Shown here: positions 55,841 to 64,000 of the stretch, in pieces
Position numbering within the stretch: position 1 is the stretch's first letter
How the letters are laid out: the number at the start of each line of letters is the position of its first letter
From: Triatoma infestans
Taxonomy: Eukaryota; Arthropoda; Insecta; Hemiptera; Reduviidae
DNA length: 64,000 bases
Reading direction: 5' to 3'
Assembly: GCA_011037195.1 (NCBI GenBank)
Contig: JAAEAF010001592.1
Span: 81,718 to 145,717 of the forward strand
The notes under the pieces: model-generated
The model's database searches: none
What the model saw: the letters and a program-made list of their open reading frames with translations, nothing else
What the model was told of the DNA's origin: nothing
Position numbers and translations under genes: made by a program

Positions 55841-56211
55841 CGTAACGTTTTTCCCTCTAAACTAGCTACTGCAACTAGTTTTAAGTGGGTTCGTATACAT
55901 AAAATACTCTAAACCTCAATAAAGAAAACACCAATTTATTGTTATACACAATAAATTACAATATACAACACTTAATAATAATTACTTCACAATTTAAACC
56001 ACAAAATTTCACTTTGTTCACTTTTTATATACTTTTCACAAACTAGTGACTTCGTTTGTACCTGGAAACTCTCTGTGGTCCCACGATTTATACCGGTGGA
56101 GAATCTTCTAGAACTTGCTCGATTCTTCTAGAGAGAGCGCTGCTCAGCGGCCACTAGGAGAACCTTAGGTACCTCCCTTCTCTCCTAGATGGCACCACTG
56201 GCTGCGTTACA
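55841..56211 (-). repeat. Gypsy-2 5' LTR
   Basis: 371 bp. Aligns along its length with 50,545-50,930, with scattered substitutions, a changed first base (CGTAACG against TGTAACG) and a gap of about 16 bases near 56,137. The number of differences is greater than between the Gypsy-1 LTRs. Confidence 0.85.
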
Positions 56212-56690
56212 CTAAGTTAAAGTTCAACCTTAAAGAATAGTCTAACAAACATTTGCCATTGATGTTATTGTCACACAGTTCCACCCAATATGTTTCGCAT
56301 TTAGATCTCCATTTAATATAACTTTTGTACCTAAATTAAACAGTTTTTTTTTAGGCAATTTAATGTTTAATGTTAATGTTGATAGAGGGTTATATAACAC
56401 ACGACAATAGATTCGTAGCTTTCAGTGTACAGTTTAATTGCTACAGCTTCCACTTTATTAATTTTGGGTAAGTGAATTTCATCATGCTTGATAAAAGTGT
56501 TTACAACAAATGCCACACCACTACCATGTGTATTTACGTCATTTCTGTAGACCTTGTATCTAGAGATTTTTAATTTAAATTTATTATGAAGCCTAGTTTC
56601 ATTTATACCGCAGGTATCTATTTTCTCCGTTCTTAAAGTATTTTCAAGATCCCCTATTTTGTTTTTTAATGTTCTACTATTACATAACAT
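56212..56690 (-). pseudogene. Jockey-like ORF2, 5' part: start of endonuclease
   Basis: Minus-strand frame MLCNSRTLKNKIGDLENTL (conserved start of Jockey endonucleases), INETRLHNKF (E of the active site), GSGVAFVVN and, in another frame, LNGDLNAKHIGWNCV (GD.N motif). It is cut by Gypsy-2 at 56,211. The ATG at 56,690 follows the end of ORF1 by about 50 bases. Confidence 0.75.
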
Positions 56691-56738
56691 CTCCCACAGA
56701 CTGTGACCATGATGTTGATGCTGCCAGGTGACCTGTTG

Positions 56739-57270
56739 TTAGCTGTGGGCAATTCTTTCTTCGAAGTTGAAGTCCTTGTTTCTGGCAGTAGCTATTTTCT
56801 GCTTTAATGATACTTTAGTCTGTAAGTACCTGCTGAAGCTCGGACAACTTTGGTCACTGGACATATGAGGGCCGCCGTAGTTGGTACATTTGTACCTCTT
56901 AGCTTCTACAATATTGCACTCTCTTGAATCGTGGTTCATGGAGCATTTCACACATCGTTCAATATGGAAACAGTTTTAAGATGTATGGCCAAAAACCTTG
57001 AAAGTTGTAACACTGTAGGCCAATTCTTTTTGATTTATATCGTCCACAGATAATACTGCAATAACAAACAGCTTTAATTTTTTGTATATCACTGAAACGA
57101 GTTTCACTATCAAAACTAACATAAAACGTAGGAAGTTTTGATTGTTGACCATCTTCATTTCTTAACATTTGAGTTACTTTTATAACTTTCAATTTCTTCT
57201 CAAGTAATTCGTCAGTAAAGAACCTACATAATAAATCAATTTTCTCTGAACAAAGTCCCCTCCCCCTCAA
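56739..57270 (-). pseudogene. Jockey-like ORF1 (gag-like) remnant with zinc knuckles
   Basis: Minus-strand pieces: LPTFYVSFDSE and an I..IKAVCYCSI region, then (in the next frame) CVKCSMNHDSRECNI and KCTNYGGPHMSSDQSCPSFSRYLQTKV. The spacing and the GGPH..CP phrase are typical of Jockey ORF1 knuckles; one Cys is replaced by Tyr (KCTNYGG). The N-terminus is lost near 57,270, where an A-run and C-rich sequence begin. ORF1 proteins bind LINE RNA. Confidence 0.7.
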
Positions 57271-57290
57271 AAAAAAACCAAAGATTCAGA

Positions 57291-59279
57291 TCCAGACAAT
57301 TAGTATTTCCGGACAGCTGTTTTTTTGCTTAGGGTAGGGAAATATCAATTTGCACTAGAAAATATATCTGTCTAACGGCATATCAAGTGTTATTTTCTAA
57401 CGAGAAATTGATGCTGCAGTAAGTTACGTTTTCCGCAAAGAAAAATCTACTTTTAATTTACTGTAATCAATTTAACTGTTAGATTTAATTGCATTTTCTA
57501 TTAGTTTTCGCTATAATTACACAATAAATAATGATATAGCGATCAGGTGGTGGCTGGTCTTTATTGTATCACTCTCTGTTTCCCTTTCGGCGGAAAAAGA
57601 AATAAATACTCTAAAAACTTATGTCGAAAGAAATAAAGTATATTAAAGACTAAAAGTCGTTTTAATCAATAAAAATTATAATTCAATTAATAATTATAAA
57701 CAATTCATTGGCAAACATGAAAGAAAATTTAATAAAGTACCTTCTGTATTATTAATCTAAATAAAATATTATATTACGAATAAATTATTAAAATGATTTA
57801 TATTTTAAATTACTTTTATAATTACACAAGTTATTGGGCTGGAATGCCCGCCGGCATGCCAAGATCTCTGAAAAAGTCCACTTCCATATTTAGGCGCTTA
57901 GAAGCATGTAAACATTGACGCATTAATGAAATGTATATAAATATTTAGGCTCGATATTACAATCGAAGTAAAATTAATTAAGGCATAAATTAATAATTAA
58001 TGATATAATAATGTAATAAAATAAAAAGTTTAAAAAATTAAATTGAAAAAATAAATTAAAAGAGAGTAAGAAAAAAATATGCCAACAACAACCGCCAGTA
58101 TTGTGTAATATCTCCAGTATTGTGTATGAACGTGCATATCATTAACTGTAGTCTTGAGGTGGAGATAGGACTGTGGATGGGCAGTCAGTCAGTCTTCATT
58201 ACACGGCCGACCATATTAACCACTGAATATAGCGGCTGGCCACAGCCTTCATGTATATTTATCAGTTTTATTATGATGAATCTAGTCATCATAATAAAAA
58301 CATCTGTTTATTTTTGTTTTTTAATCAGCTGATTATTTTATCAATAAATGAGTACTTAGTTGGGGGAAATATTATTAGGGTGACCTTGAAAGAAAAAAAT
58401 ATATATAAAACATATTAATCAAAGTGGTGGAAAAATTGAATATGAAATGTTGTTTCGATAGATACATATTGTGTGCTTTGCACCCATTATTATTTTCTTA
58501 GTTTTCACTTTATAAGAGGAAAATATTGTGATTGAGTAAAATATTCGAAATCAAGCATTCATGGCTTGCGATATCAAAGTTTTGAGGGATTCCGAAGTCC
58601 AAAATTGGTTGTAGGGGGGTTTTGTGAGGTTATACAGAGAAAAAAAGTACACTGATGAACACCCTGGTACATTAATTGAGATAACTGAATTTGGACTGGC
58701 AGAGTGTTGATAAAGATCACGTTACCTTGATGAGTGTGTGTACAAGACTGAATTTCAGGCTGAATTTTAGACTGAATGTTTAAATCTAGCTAGAGCCCTT
58801 ATATATATATATATATATATTTGTTTGTAGAAAACTTCCCCTACTTCTCCTTCCAGATCTCCTAGAGATTGAGATAGATGGATTATGTCTTATCTGACAT
58901 TGTAGCTGTTTATGCCCAAGTTATAATTTCAATCCATTTTTTTAAACTGAAATGACGTGTAAAGTAACATCCTTTAGAGGAAAGCTCAAGTATTTGTGTT
59001 GATAGTATGCCAAATTTAAAAAAATATCGTGGAAGAAATTTGTTTTCTTTGAAAATCATGAAAACATGAAAAACTGAATAAAAAATTAAATGGCACTTCC
59101 GGTTGTGGATTTTGTCCTCAACGAAATATCTATTTGAATTGTTCAGTAACAATTCTGAAGAAAATTTGAGAATTAGAATTGCAATAAAGGGTAAGAGAAA
59201 GTGTCATGAGTATTTCACTCAATTTTTTTTTTCTGCTTTCTCATGACTCAAGCTATGCTCGCAGATGATTCCTGAAATT
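57291..59279. other. Gene-free AT-rich stretch
   Basis: No gene. A TA tract lies at 58,799-58,820. Rep motifs reappear only at the end (GGTAAGAGAAAGTGTCATGAGTATTTCACTC at 59,191-59,221, minus, and TGGCACTTCCGGTTGTGGATTTTGTCC near 59,090). Confidence 0.5.
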
Positions 59280-59860
59280 TAGCATCCATACTCTGGACCA
59301 AAGACAGGATCAGAAATCTCACTCGCCTCAGACCTGGTGTTTTTTCATGATAAATGGCTGATGTGAGACGTTGTTGCGGGTTGCACATGGGCCCAGCTGA
59401 GGTCTAAGTGCTGAAACTCCTTGAAGGCCCCGAGTTTCTAGATTAGATAATATTAGGTCTCAAGAGCCACGTGCCACATTTCAAAAAGTGAACCTTCCAT
59501 TCTGAAAGCTGATCACAATCCCCCTTCGCGCTGGAGCCCTCTAGCCGCCATAGGGTTTCAGTCCATGTGACCTCTAGACGCCCTTCGTTTTCTTCTTTCT
59601 CTGGCCAATCTTTCTTAGCACTCATCGCCTATTCTTTTGACATGGCCATACCATACGAGCTTCCTGGTCTTGATGATAAGCAAAATATTATTTTCAAATT
59701 TCGCCAAGCGCTTTACCTCGATTTTTTGCAAAAAGCTGAAGTTTGAAAATACCACAGCTTCGTTTCCAAAAGTCCATCTCGATTGATAGAAGCTTTCATG
59801 AGTAACTGATCCTTAAGTGACCAGATAATTCAGCAGCATGGATCTAGACACTTGACAACG
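59280..59860 (-). pseudogene. Decayed LINE reverse transcriptase C-terminal fragment
   Basis: On the minus strand: MDF and LRRS-like residues near 59,780, KTRKLVWYGHVKR at about 59,675-59,637, then RRKRRASRG, VTWTETLWRL and a final LRPNII at 59,446. The WYGHV.R..GRRKRGRP..W pattern is common at the end of endonuclease-reverse transcriptases of RTE/L2-type LINEs. Frames change at least twice. 5' parts are missing. Confidence 0.65.
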
Positions 59861-61180
59861 AGAGAAGGAAAAATTCTGTTTTTAGTCAGGAAGGATATCT
59901 GCTTGTTCTACAATTCAGAGTTAAGAACACTGATTAATTTTTATGACCTCATTTTTGTCTGCTGTCATACGAATTTCTAAAATGCAAAAACTGACCTGGT
60001 CGTCAGCAAAGTGTAGATAATTGCCAATATTTCAATTGAATATTATTGCATTTTCATAATTAAATTTCTAAATTGCTACTTAGGATTATAATTGAAATAG
60101 AAAATAATATATTTAATTTGAATAAGGTTTGAAATAAGTTTTGGAAATGATATATAAATACTTGAAATGATGAAACAGACAGTGTTAAATTTAATGAAGG
60201 TTAAATACCAAATTCATACTGTTGTATTAATTAAACAGGTTCAAGAGAGAGAGGTATTGAGAATTAAGTTATAATGTCGGAATATTTGTCAGCTTTAATA
60301 AGATATTCGTTACGCCTAGAGGGAGATTAATGTGAACATATTACGTCAACTAGGCCTCCCCCCCAACGATTTGTCGTTCCTATCACACAAACTTACCAAC
60401 ACATCAATCCGTTAACTTCTTGAATACCTAATTAGCGGTTAAATATTTAACTTGTTAAATCATTTAACCAAAAGAGAGTTAGAGAGAACTAGAAACAATT
60501 ACTAATTTGGGAAACCGTTCTATAGTAGTTGTGAACTTGCAGTACCTTGCCGCTAGAGAGCACTGTAAACACTTCAGTTGAAACACAGTCTAATTTAGGT
60601 GGCAGTGTTCCTCTACGTCGTTCCAACTTTGCTCTCTCTTTCACCGCTTTCTCGCTCTTTATATTAATTAAAACTGTTTAAATATTAAAAACCAAGCAGG
60701 CAAAAACGTAAAAAAATATATATATAATGCAAAAACGAGGAAAAGCGTATACAGCGAATACTAAACGATAATTCTAACAATTTTAGTGGCATGAGGAGGG
60801 TCGGAAGATAAAATGACTATTTATATATATTTTTTACAGAACAATGTTTTCAGGGATAGGCAGGGGAGAAAAAGTAAACTTTTGGATATTTTATGATTGT
60901 ACGTTGGCACCCCTGTTACTCCTCCGATTGTTGAAACACAAGAGACTTTTCGGTCTTGTTTGTAATTTTAACAAAAACTGGTTGTGACGGCGGGTATAGA
61001 CAGTTAATTAAAAGTCGAAGATTTACTATTTACTATTTATTTTATTTTTTCATTTTTTTTTTTTTAATATTAATTTCTCTGATTAGAATTTTTTCACTCA
61101 TCTATTTATTTATAAAAGAAATCAAAATAAGAAAAGGCTGACTGCCAGTTTCTTTTTCTCTCTCGTTATTTTCCCTTTGT
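59861..61180. other. Gene-free AT-rich stretch
   Basis: Nothing recognised. C/T-rich segments occur near 60,350 and 60,610-60,660; a short frame at 60,956-61,141 encodes mostly Phe/Ile/Leu from T-runs and is not credible as a gene. Confidence 0.45.
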
Positions 61181-61184
61181 CCTC

Positions 61185-61432
61185 ACGCGTTGGTCTAGTA
61201 GCTAGCGCACACGCCTTTCATGTGAGAATTCAGGGTTCGATTCACGTGAAAGCAAAGTCGGTGTTGCCCCAGCATCTTCATAAAAAGTGGGAAGCTACAG
61301 TTAGTAGCGCCCCCGGTAGCGAAGGCCGGAACTAAACGGCGTGGGAACTGCGGCGTGCTTACCACACGCCCCCCTATTCAAATCGCCATCTGGCAAGCCG
61401 TGGGCTGTTGGGCCAGGGTTTTTTCCCCTTTT
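61185..61432 (+). mobile_element. tRNA-derived SINE, family 2
   Basis: The head has box A TGGTCTAGTAG (61,191-61,201) and box B GGTTCGATTCA (61,234-61,244) at normal tRNA spacing. The body that follows is unlike family 1 (GCGCCCCCGGTAGCGAAGGCC, GGCGTGCTTACCACACGCCCC). It closes with a T- and C-rich end near 61,432. Only one copy is in the window and no target duplication was resolved. Confidence 0.65.
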
Positions 61433-61798
61433 TCTTGCCACTGTGACCGGAAGTATCGTGCTTAAGTTTTTTCAGAAATGTTAACTAGTGCGAAAATAAT
61501 CTAAATTTATTTGAGAAAAACAGCGGCAGATTGGACGCTAAGAATTCGGTCAAAATAGATCAACCGGAAATGTTGACTTTACATGAATAGTTTTCACTTT
61601 CTCTTACTATAAAATATGTGTTTTGAGCTCCCCAATGTACGAAAAAAATGTTTTTGGAAAATGTTTGTATGTACATACGTTGTGCTACTGTGTGTGTGTG
61701 TGTGTGTGTGTTTTCTCTAAAACGAAAAATCACAGGAAACTCAAATTAGATATTCCGTTTAGATACCAACGCCGTATCTGACGACAATAAGGTTTTGG

Positions 61799-62042
61799 AG
61801 GGAAGGGAATAGCTAAGTGGTTAGCGTTCTGGACTCCCACGCGGAGGACCCAGGTTCGAGTCCTGCCGTACTGCCCTTAGATTTTTTTCTTCCTAGGAGC
61901 CTCTACAGCTCACTGTTCGGTGGTGGACAGTGTTGTCTGTAACGAGAGAACAGTGTCCGGAGGCCGGCAGTGCACTGAGAAGGCTCCGGGCGCCAATTAC
62001 CATTGATGTAGTCCCGCCTTAAATTAAAAAAAAAGAAACAAA
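61799..62042 (+). mobile_element. tRNA-derived SINE, family 1, full-length copy
   Basis: Flanked by AATAAGGTTTTGG (61,786-61,798) and AATAAGGCTTTGG (62,043-62,055), a 13-base duplication with one change. Box A TAGCTAAGTGG (61,810-61,820) and box B GGTTCGAGTCC (61,853-61,863) form the RNA polymerase III promoter. The body is CCTAGGAGCCTCTACAGCTC...GGCTCCGGGCGCCAATTACC and the tail TTAAATTAAAAAAAAAG. This copy defines the family for the pieces at 504-720, 22,432-22,642 and 47,039-47,168. It is too altered to be a tRNA gene. Confidence 0.9.
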
Positions 62043-62189
62043 AATAAGGCTTTGGTCAAAATTCTGCGCATTTAATACTCAACACTCGTTTGCTTTTGAA
62101 TCCGCATATATAATAGGAACCTATAGACAATACCAAAAAACAAAACAAAAAAATAAGGATCATGGAAGCTCCACAAACAAATAAATTCC

Positions 62190-62256
62190 AGGACAATAGC
62201 ATCAGAGATATTTTCCCTGATAGCAAACTTCTTTTTATGGTCATCGTCTACGACAA
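62190..62256 (-). mobile_element. Fragment of the element A retroposon family
   Basis: On the minus strand, GATGACCATAAAAAGAAG, GCTATCAGGGAAAATATCTCTGATGCT matches GATGACCACAAAAAGAAG...GCTATCGCGGAAAATATATCTGATGCT of element A (880-928). The hammerhead part is missing. It lies inside a Rep copy. Confidence 0.7.
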
Positions 62257-62960
62257 TAGCGCGTCAATTCCAGAGAAAAGGCTGCAGTGTTATCCCAATA
62301 TATTTGAAATTTAACGACACAAATTCTGCAAAACTATCTTAAAATCAATTTATTATTTTTTTTAAATAAAATGGATATGTTTAGATCTATACAATTAACA
62401 TTCGAAGTTTAAAGGAAATCATTATAGACGTTTAAAAACAAACTCGAAAACCTATTCTGCAAAGTTGCACTTCCGGTCAGTCGATTTTCTTCAAACTTCG
62501 AATTCGACTGCAATGCTTCTAATGTATAATAAATATTATATAGGTGGTAGAATCATACATTGTAGTGAAGTGGTACTTTAACGCTACTGTGCTGTGAAGT
62601 GGAAAGTTTAACGCTACTGTTCCCCTGATCCCCCACCCGCCACTAAACTCAATTTTCCCGAATAAATGTTTGAAATAAAAGTGATGTGAAGTTTAAAGAA
62701 AATTGTAAAAAACTGAAAAAAAAAGACAATCCGTAAAGTAGCATTTCCCTTGGTGTTAGATGCGGTGTTGCGATCTAAACGGAATAACAAGGTTCGTGCG
62801 ATTTTTCGTTTTTGAGATATTTTATATCTTGTTCGCATACAGATGGTTCGCTAAAAACACATAATCTTTTCCGAACTCAGGTGACTTCCAAAGATTTGTT
62901 GTGAAAATTCTGAAAATTTAGCACGATCGCAACACTTCCTCTGAACACCAACAGGAGAAA

Positions 62961-64000
62961 GTAAAAAAAAAAAAAAAAAAAAGTTCATATACCAAGAAAT
63001 TTCACATGATTATAATTTCAAAAATAAATAAATAAAGATATGAAATTCTTCAACCGGATAATTAATGCAAATCCTATTATATGTGTGATTAAACAAATTT
63101 AAAAATAAATCACTCGTAAATAAGAACATGACAAATTACAAAACTATTTAAACATATATATATATATATACGTATATGTTACGTATATAATATATATATA
63201 TATACGTACATATAAAAAAGAATTAAGCCGGAAATGACGTCTACACACGTACAAAGGTAGTAAATTTTATACATTTCTTTTATTAATTCATTTATATAGT
63301 TTTTTCAAGCTCTAAATTTTAGACAACTTAATTAAGTGATTATAATAAATATTGGACAAGAATTAGTATTTTTTCGTTAATTTAATTTATTCAAAAATAT
63401 AAAATAATAAATAACGAAATAAAATCAAAACCCCCGACCAAACAGCTGTTTAAATATTTATATATGTAAATAAATCAGCTGATTAGTACAATTAAAAAAA
63501 AAAACATATGATTTAAAAAGTTATCAAGTAGCATTAATATGGTAGAAATAAGACATGTCATATAGATTGGAATTAGAGTGGGACATAAGCCGTTAAATAA
63601 ATTTGTAAATCGCTCTGGCAATTGCCCTGGCTATCAACACAATCGCCTACACACGATTCACTTGGGTTTGTAATTTATTATAACTTACATGCAATAAATA
63701 ACTGGGCAATAAATAAATAAATGAAAAAAAAGTCTGGTATGAAACACTTACACATGACTTTATCTCACTGCAGTTAATATGTGTAATTATAATGAGCAAA
63801 TTCTTTCCACAGCTGGAATTTTAGCAATGTATTTAATATTATAATATATATTAATATTAATACACAGGTAATATTAATCTCTAGAGTAACTTTGGCCACT
63901 AATTTTAATGGAATAATTGTTATATTAATCAGCTGTAGAAAAATAAACTTTTCTGAACAAATAAGTTTTTTATTTGGCTCCGCGAACTGGACTGTGAGAT
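62961..64000. other. Gene-free AT-rich end of the window
   Basis: TA/TATACG tracts at 63,150-63,210; the Rep end motif AAAGTCTGGTATGAAACACTTACACATGACTTTATCTCACTGCAG at 63,729-63,773. No gene. Confidence 0.5.

Larger units (their letters stand above)
50545..56211 (-). mobile_element. Gypsy-2: complete but inactivated Ty3/Gypsy LTR retrotransposon
   Basis: The LTRs at 50,545-50,930 and 55,841-56,211 (minus-strand element, so the right one is the 5' LTR) carry TGTAACG and CGTTACA ends. Inside, on the minus strand: primer site, Gag with a long coiled coil, zinc knuckle, protease, RT-RNase H, integrase, and a purine tract GAGAGGGGAGCAG before the 3' LTR. I saw no matching 4-5 base duplication in the flanks (ATAT versus CTAA), so one flank may have been altered. 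Most domains have intact motifs but frames are broken. It is nested in the Jockey LINE and is therefore younger than it. Confidence 0.9.
48200..57290 (-). mobile_element. Jockey-like LINE split by Gypsy-2
   Basis: On the minus strand the order is ORF1 (57,270-56,739), the start of ORF2 (56,690-56,212), the Gypsy-2 insertion (56,211-50,545), then the rest of ORF2 (50,544-48,360). The endonuclease text continues across the insertion: GDLNAKH-type motif on the right side, EPTYFPANSQ and PDSDHIPVFF on the left. Without Gypsy-2 the LINE is about 3.4 kb. The 5' end near 57,290 is ragged and no clear A-tail is visible at the left end. Confidence 0.75.
61590..62960 (+). repeat. Rep family copy carrying SINE 1 and a retroposon fragment
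   Basis: CTTTCTCTTACTATAAAATATGTGTTTTGAGCTCCCC at 61,600-61,636, GT tract at 61,690-61,712, 'gatattccgtttagatacca' and, after the SINE, 'ggctttggtcaaaattctgcgc'. From 62,465 another block has CACTTCCGGTCAGTCGATTTTCTTCAAACTTCGAATT and ends with CTCAGGTGACTTCCAAAG...GGAGAAAGTAAAAA near 62,960. Confidence 0.5.

Noticed and set aside
55261..55865. Long overlapping open frames on the plus strand, rich in Phe, Ser and Leu
   Set aside because: They are the opposite strand of the Gypsy-2 Gag coiled coil; the GA-rich coding sequence gives C/T-rich, stop-free antisense frames.
57831..57960. Small GC-richer palindrome (GCCCGCCGGCATGCC) as a regulatory site
   Set aside because: Isolated short palindrome in AT-rich DNA with no gene nearby; no support.
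61187..61250. tRNA gene
   Set aside because: Same reasoning: A and B boxes at the head of a second SINE; no paired acceptor stem seen.
61799..61875. tRNA gene
   Set aside because: Box A and box B are present, but the segment continues into a SINE body with A-tail and target duplication, and the cloverleaf is not complete.

Overview
The window looks like a repeat-rich, gene-poor stretch of an arthropod (most likely insect) nuclear genome. It is AT-rich and full of eukaryotic transposable elements: LOA-like and Jockey-like LINEs, two Ty3/Gypsy LTR retrotransposons, a Polinton/Maverick-type virus-like element, tRNA-derived SINEs and Penelope-like hammerhead elements. I found no convincing single-copy host gene, no functional tRNA or rRNA gene and no CRISPR array. 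The LOA ORF1 domain and the Polinton gene block are types I associate with insects; the host assignment is inference.

Layout. 1-1.2 kb: a LINE 3' end split by a retroposon (318-960) that folds back on itself, itself carrying a SINE; a second retroposon of the same kind lies at 1238-1428. 4.84-8.9 kb: a nearly full-length but broken LOA-like LINE with an 11-bp target duplication. 8.9-15.4 kb: many copies of an uncharacterised dispersed repeat ('Rep'), plus a decayed Jockey-type LINE at 11.3-12.5 kb. 15.5-20.6 kb: a Polinton-like block on the + strand with packaging ATPase, broken conserved protein, broken integrase with chromodomain, adenain-type protease, small basic protein and double jelly-roll capsid protein. 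20.9-21.8 kb: direct repeats followed by a TATA-like site and a good splice donor. 22.0-23.1 kb: a foldback element of about 1.1 kb with a SINE in its loop. 27.5-28.2, 29.9-30.6, 36.4-36.8 and 59.3-59.9 kb: LINE 3' fragments. 38.08-42.94 kb: Gypsy-1 with both LTRs. 43.5-44.0 kb: another inverted-repeat Penelope-like element. 48.2-57.3 kb (- strand): a Jockey LINE split by Gypsy-2 (50,545-56,211), which has two LTRs and a tRNA-Leu-type primer site. 61.2-62.3 kb: two SINE families and a retroposon fragment.

The elements form datable nests (SINE in retroposon in LINE; Gypsy in Jockey; LOA, LINE and SINE in Rep). Almost every coding region carries stops or frameshifts. The exceptions are four Polinton-block genes (ATPase, protease, small protein, capsid), which are open.

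Two signals stand out. One is a set of hammerhead-ribozyme-like cores, mostly in inverted pairs inside short retroposons that share a 3' end and have real target duplications. The other is the Rep family, which fills much of the space between elements in both orientations, has a recurring palindromic GTAAGAGAAAGT motif and is not explained by any class I recognise. Positions and family names come from reading the sequence; no database search was run.
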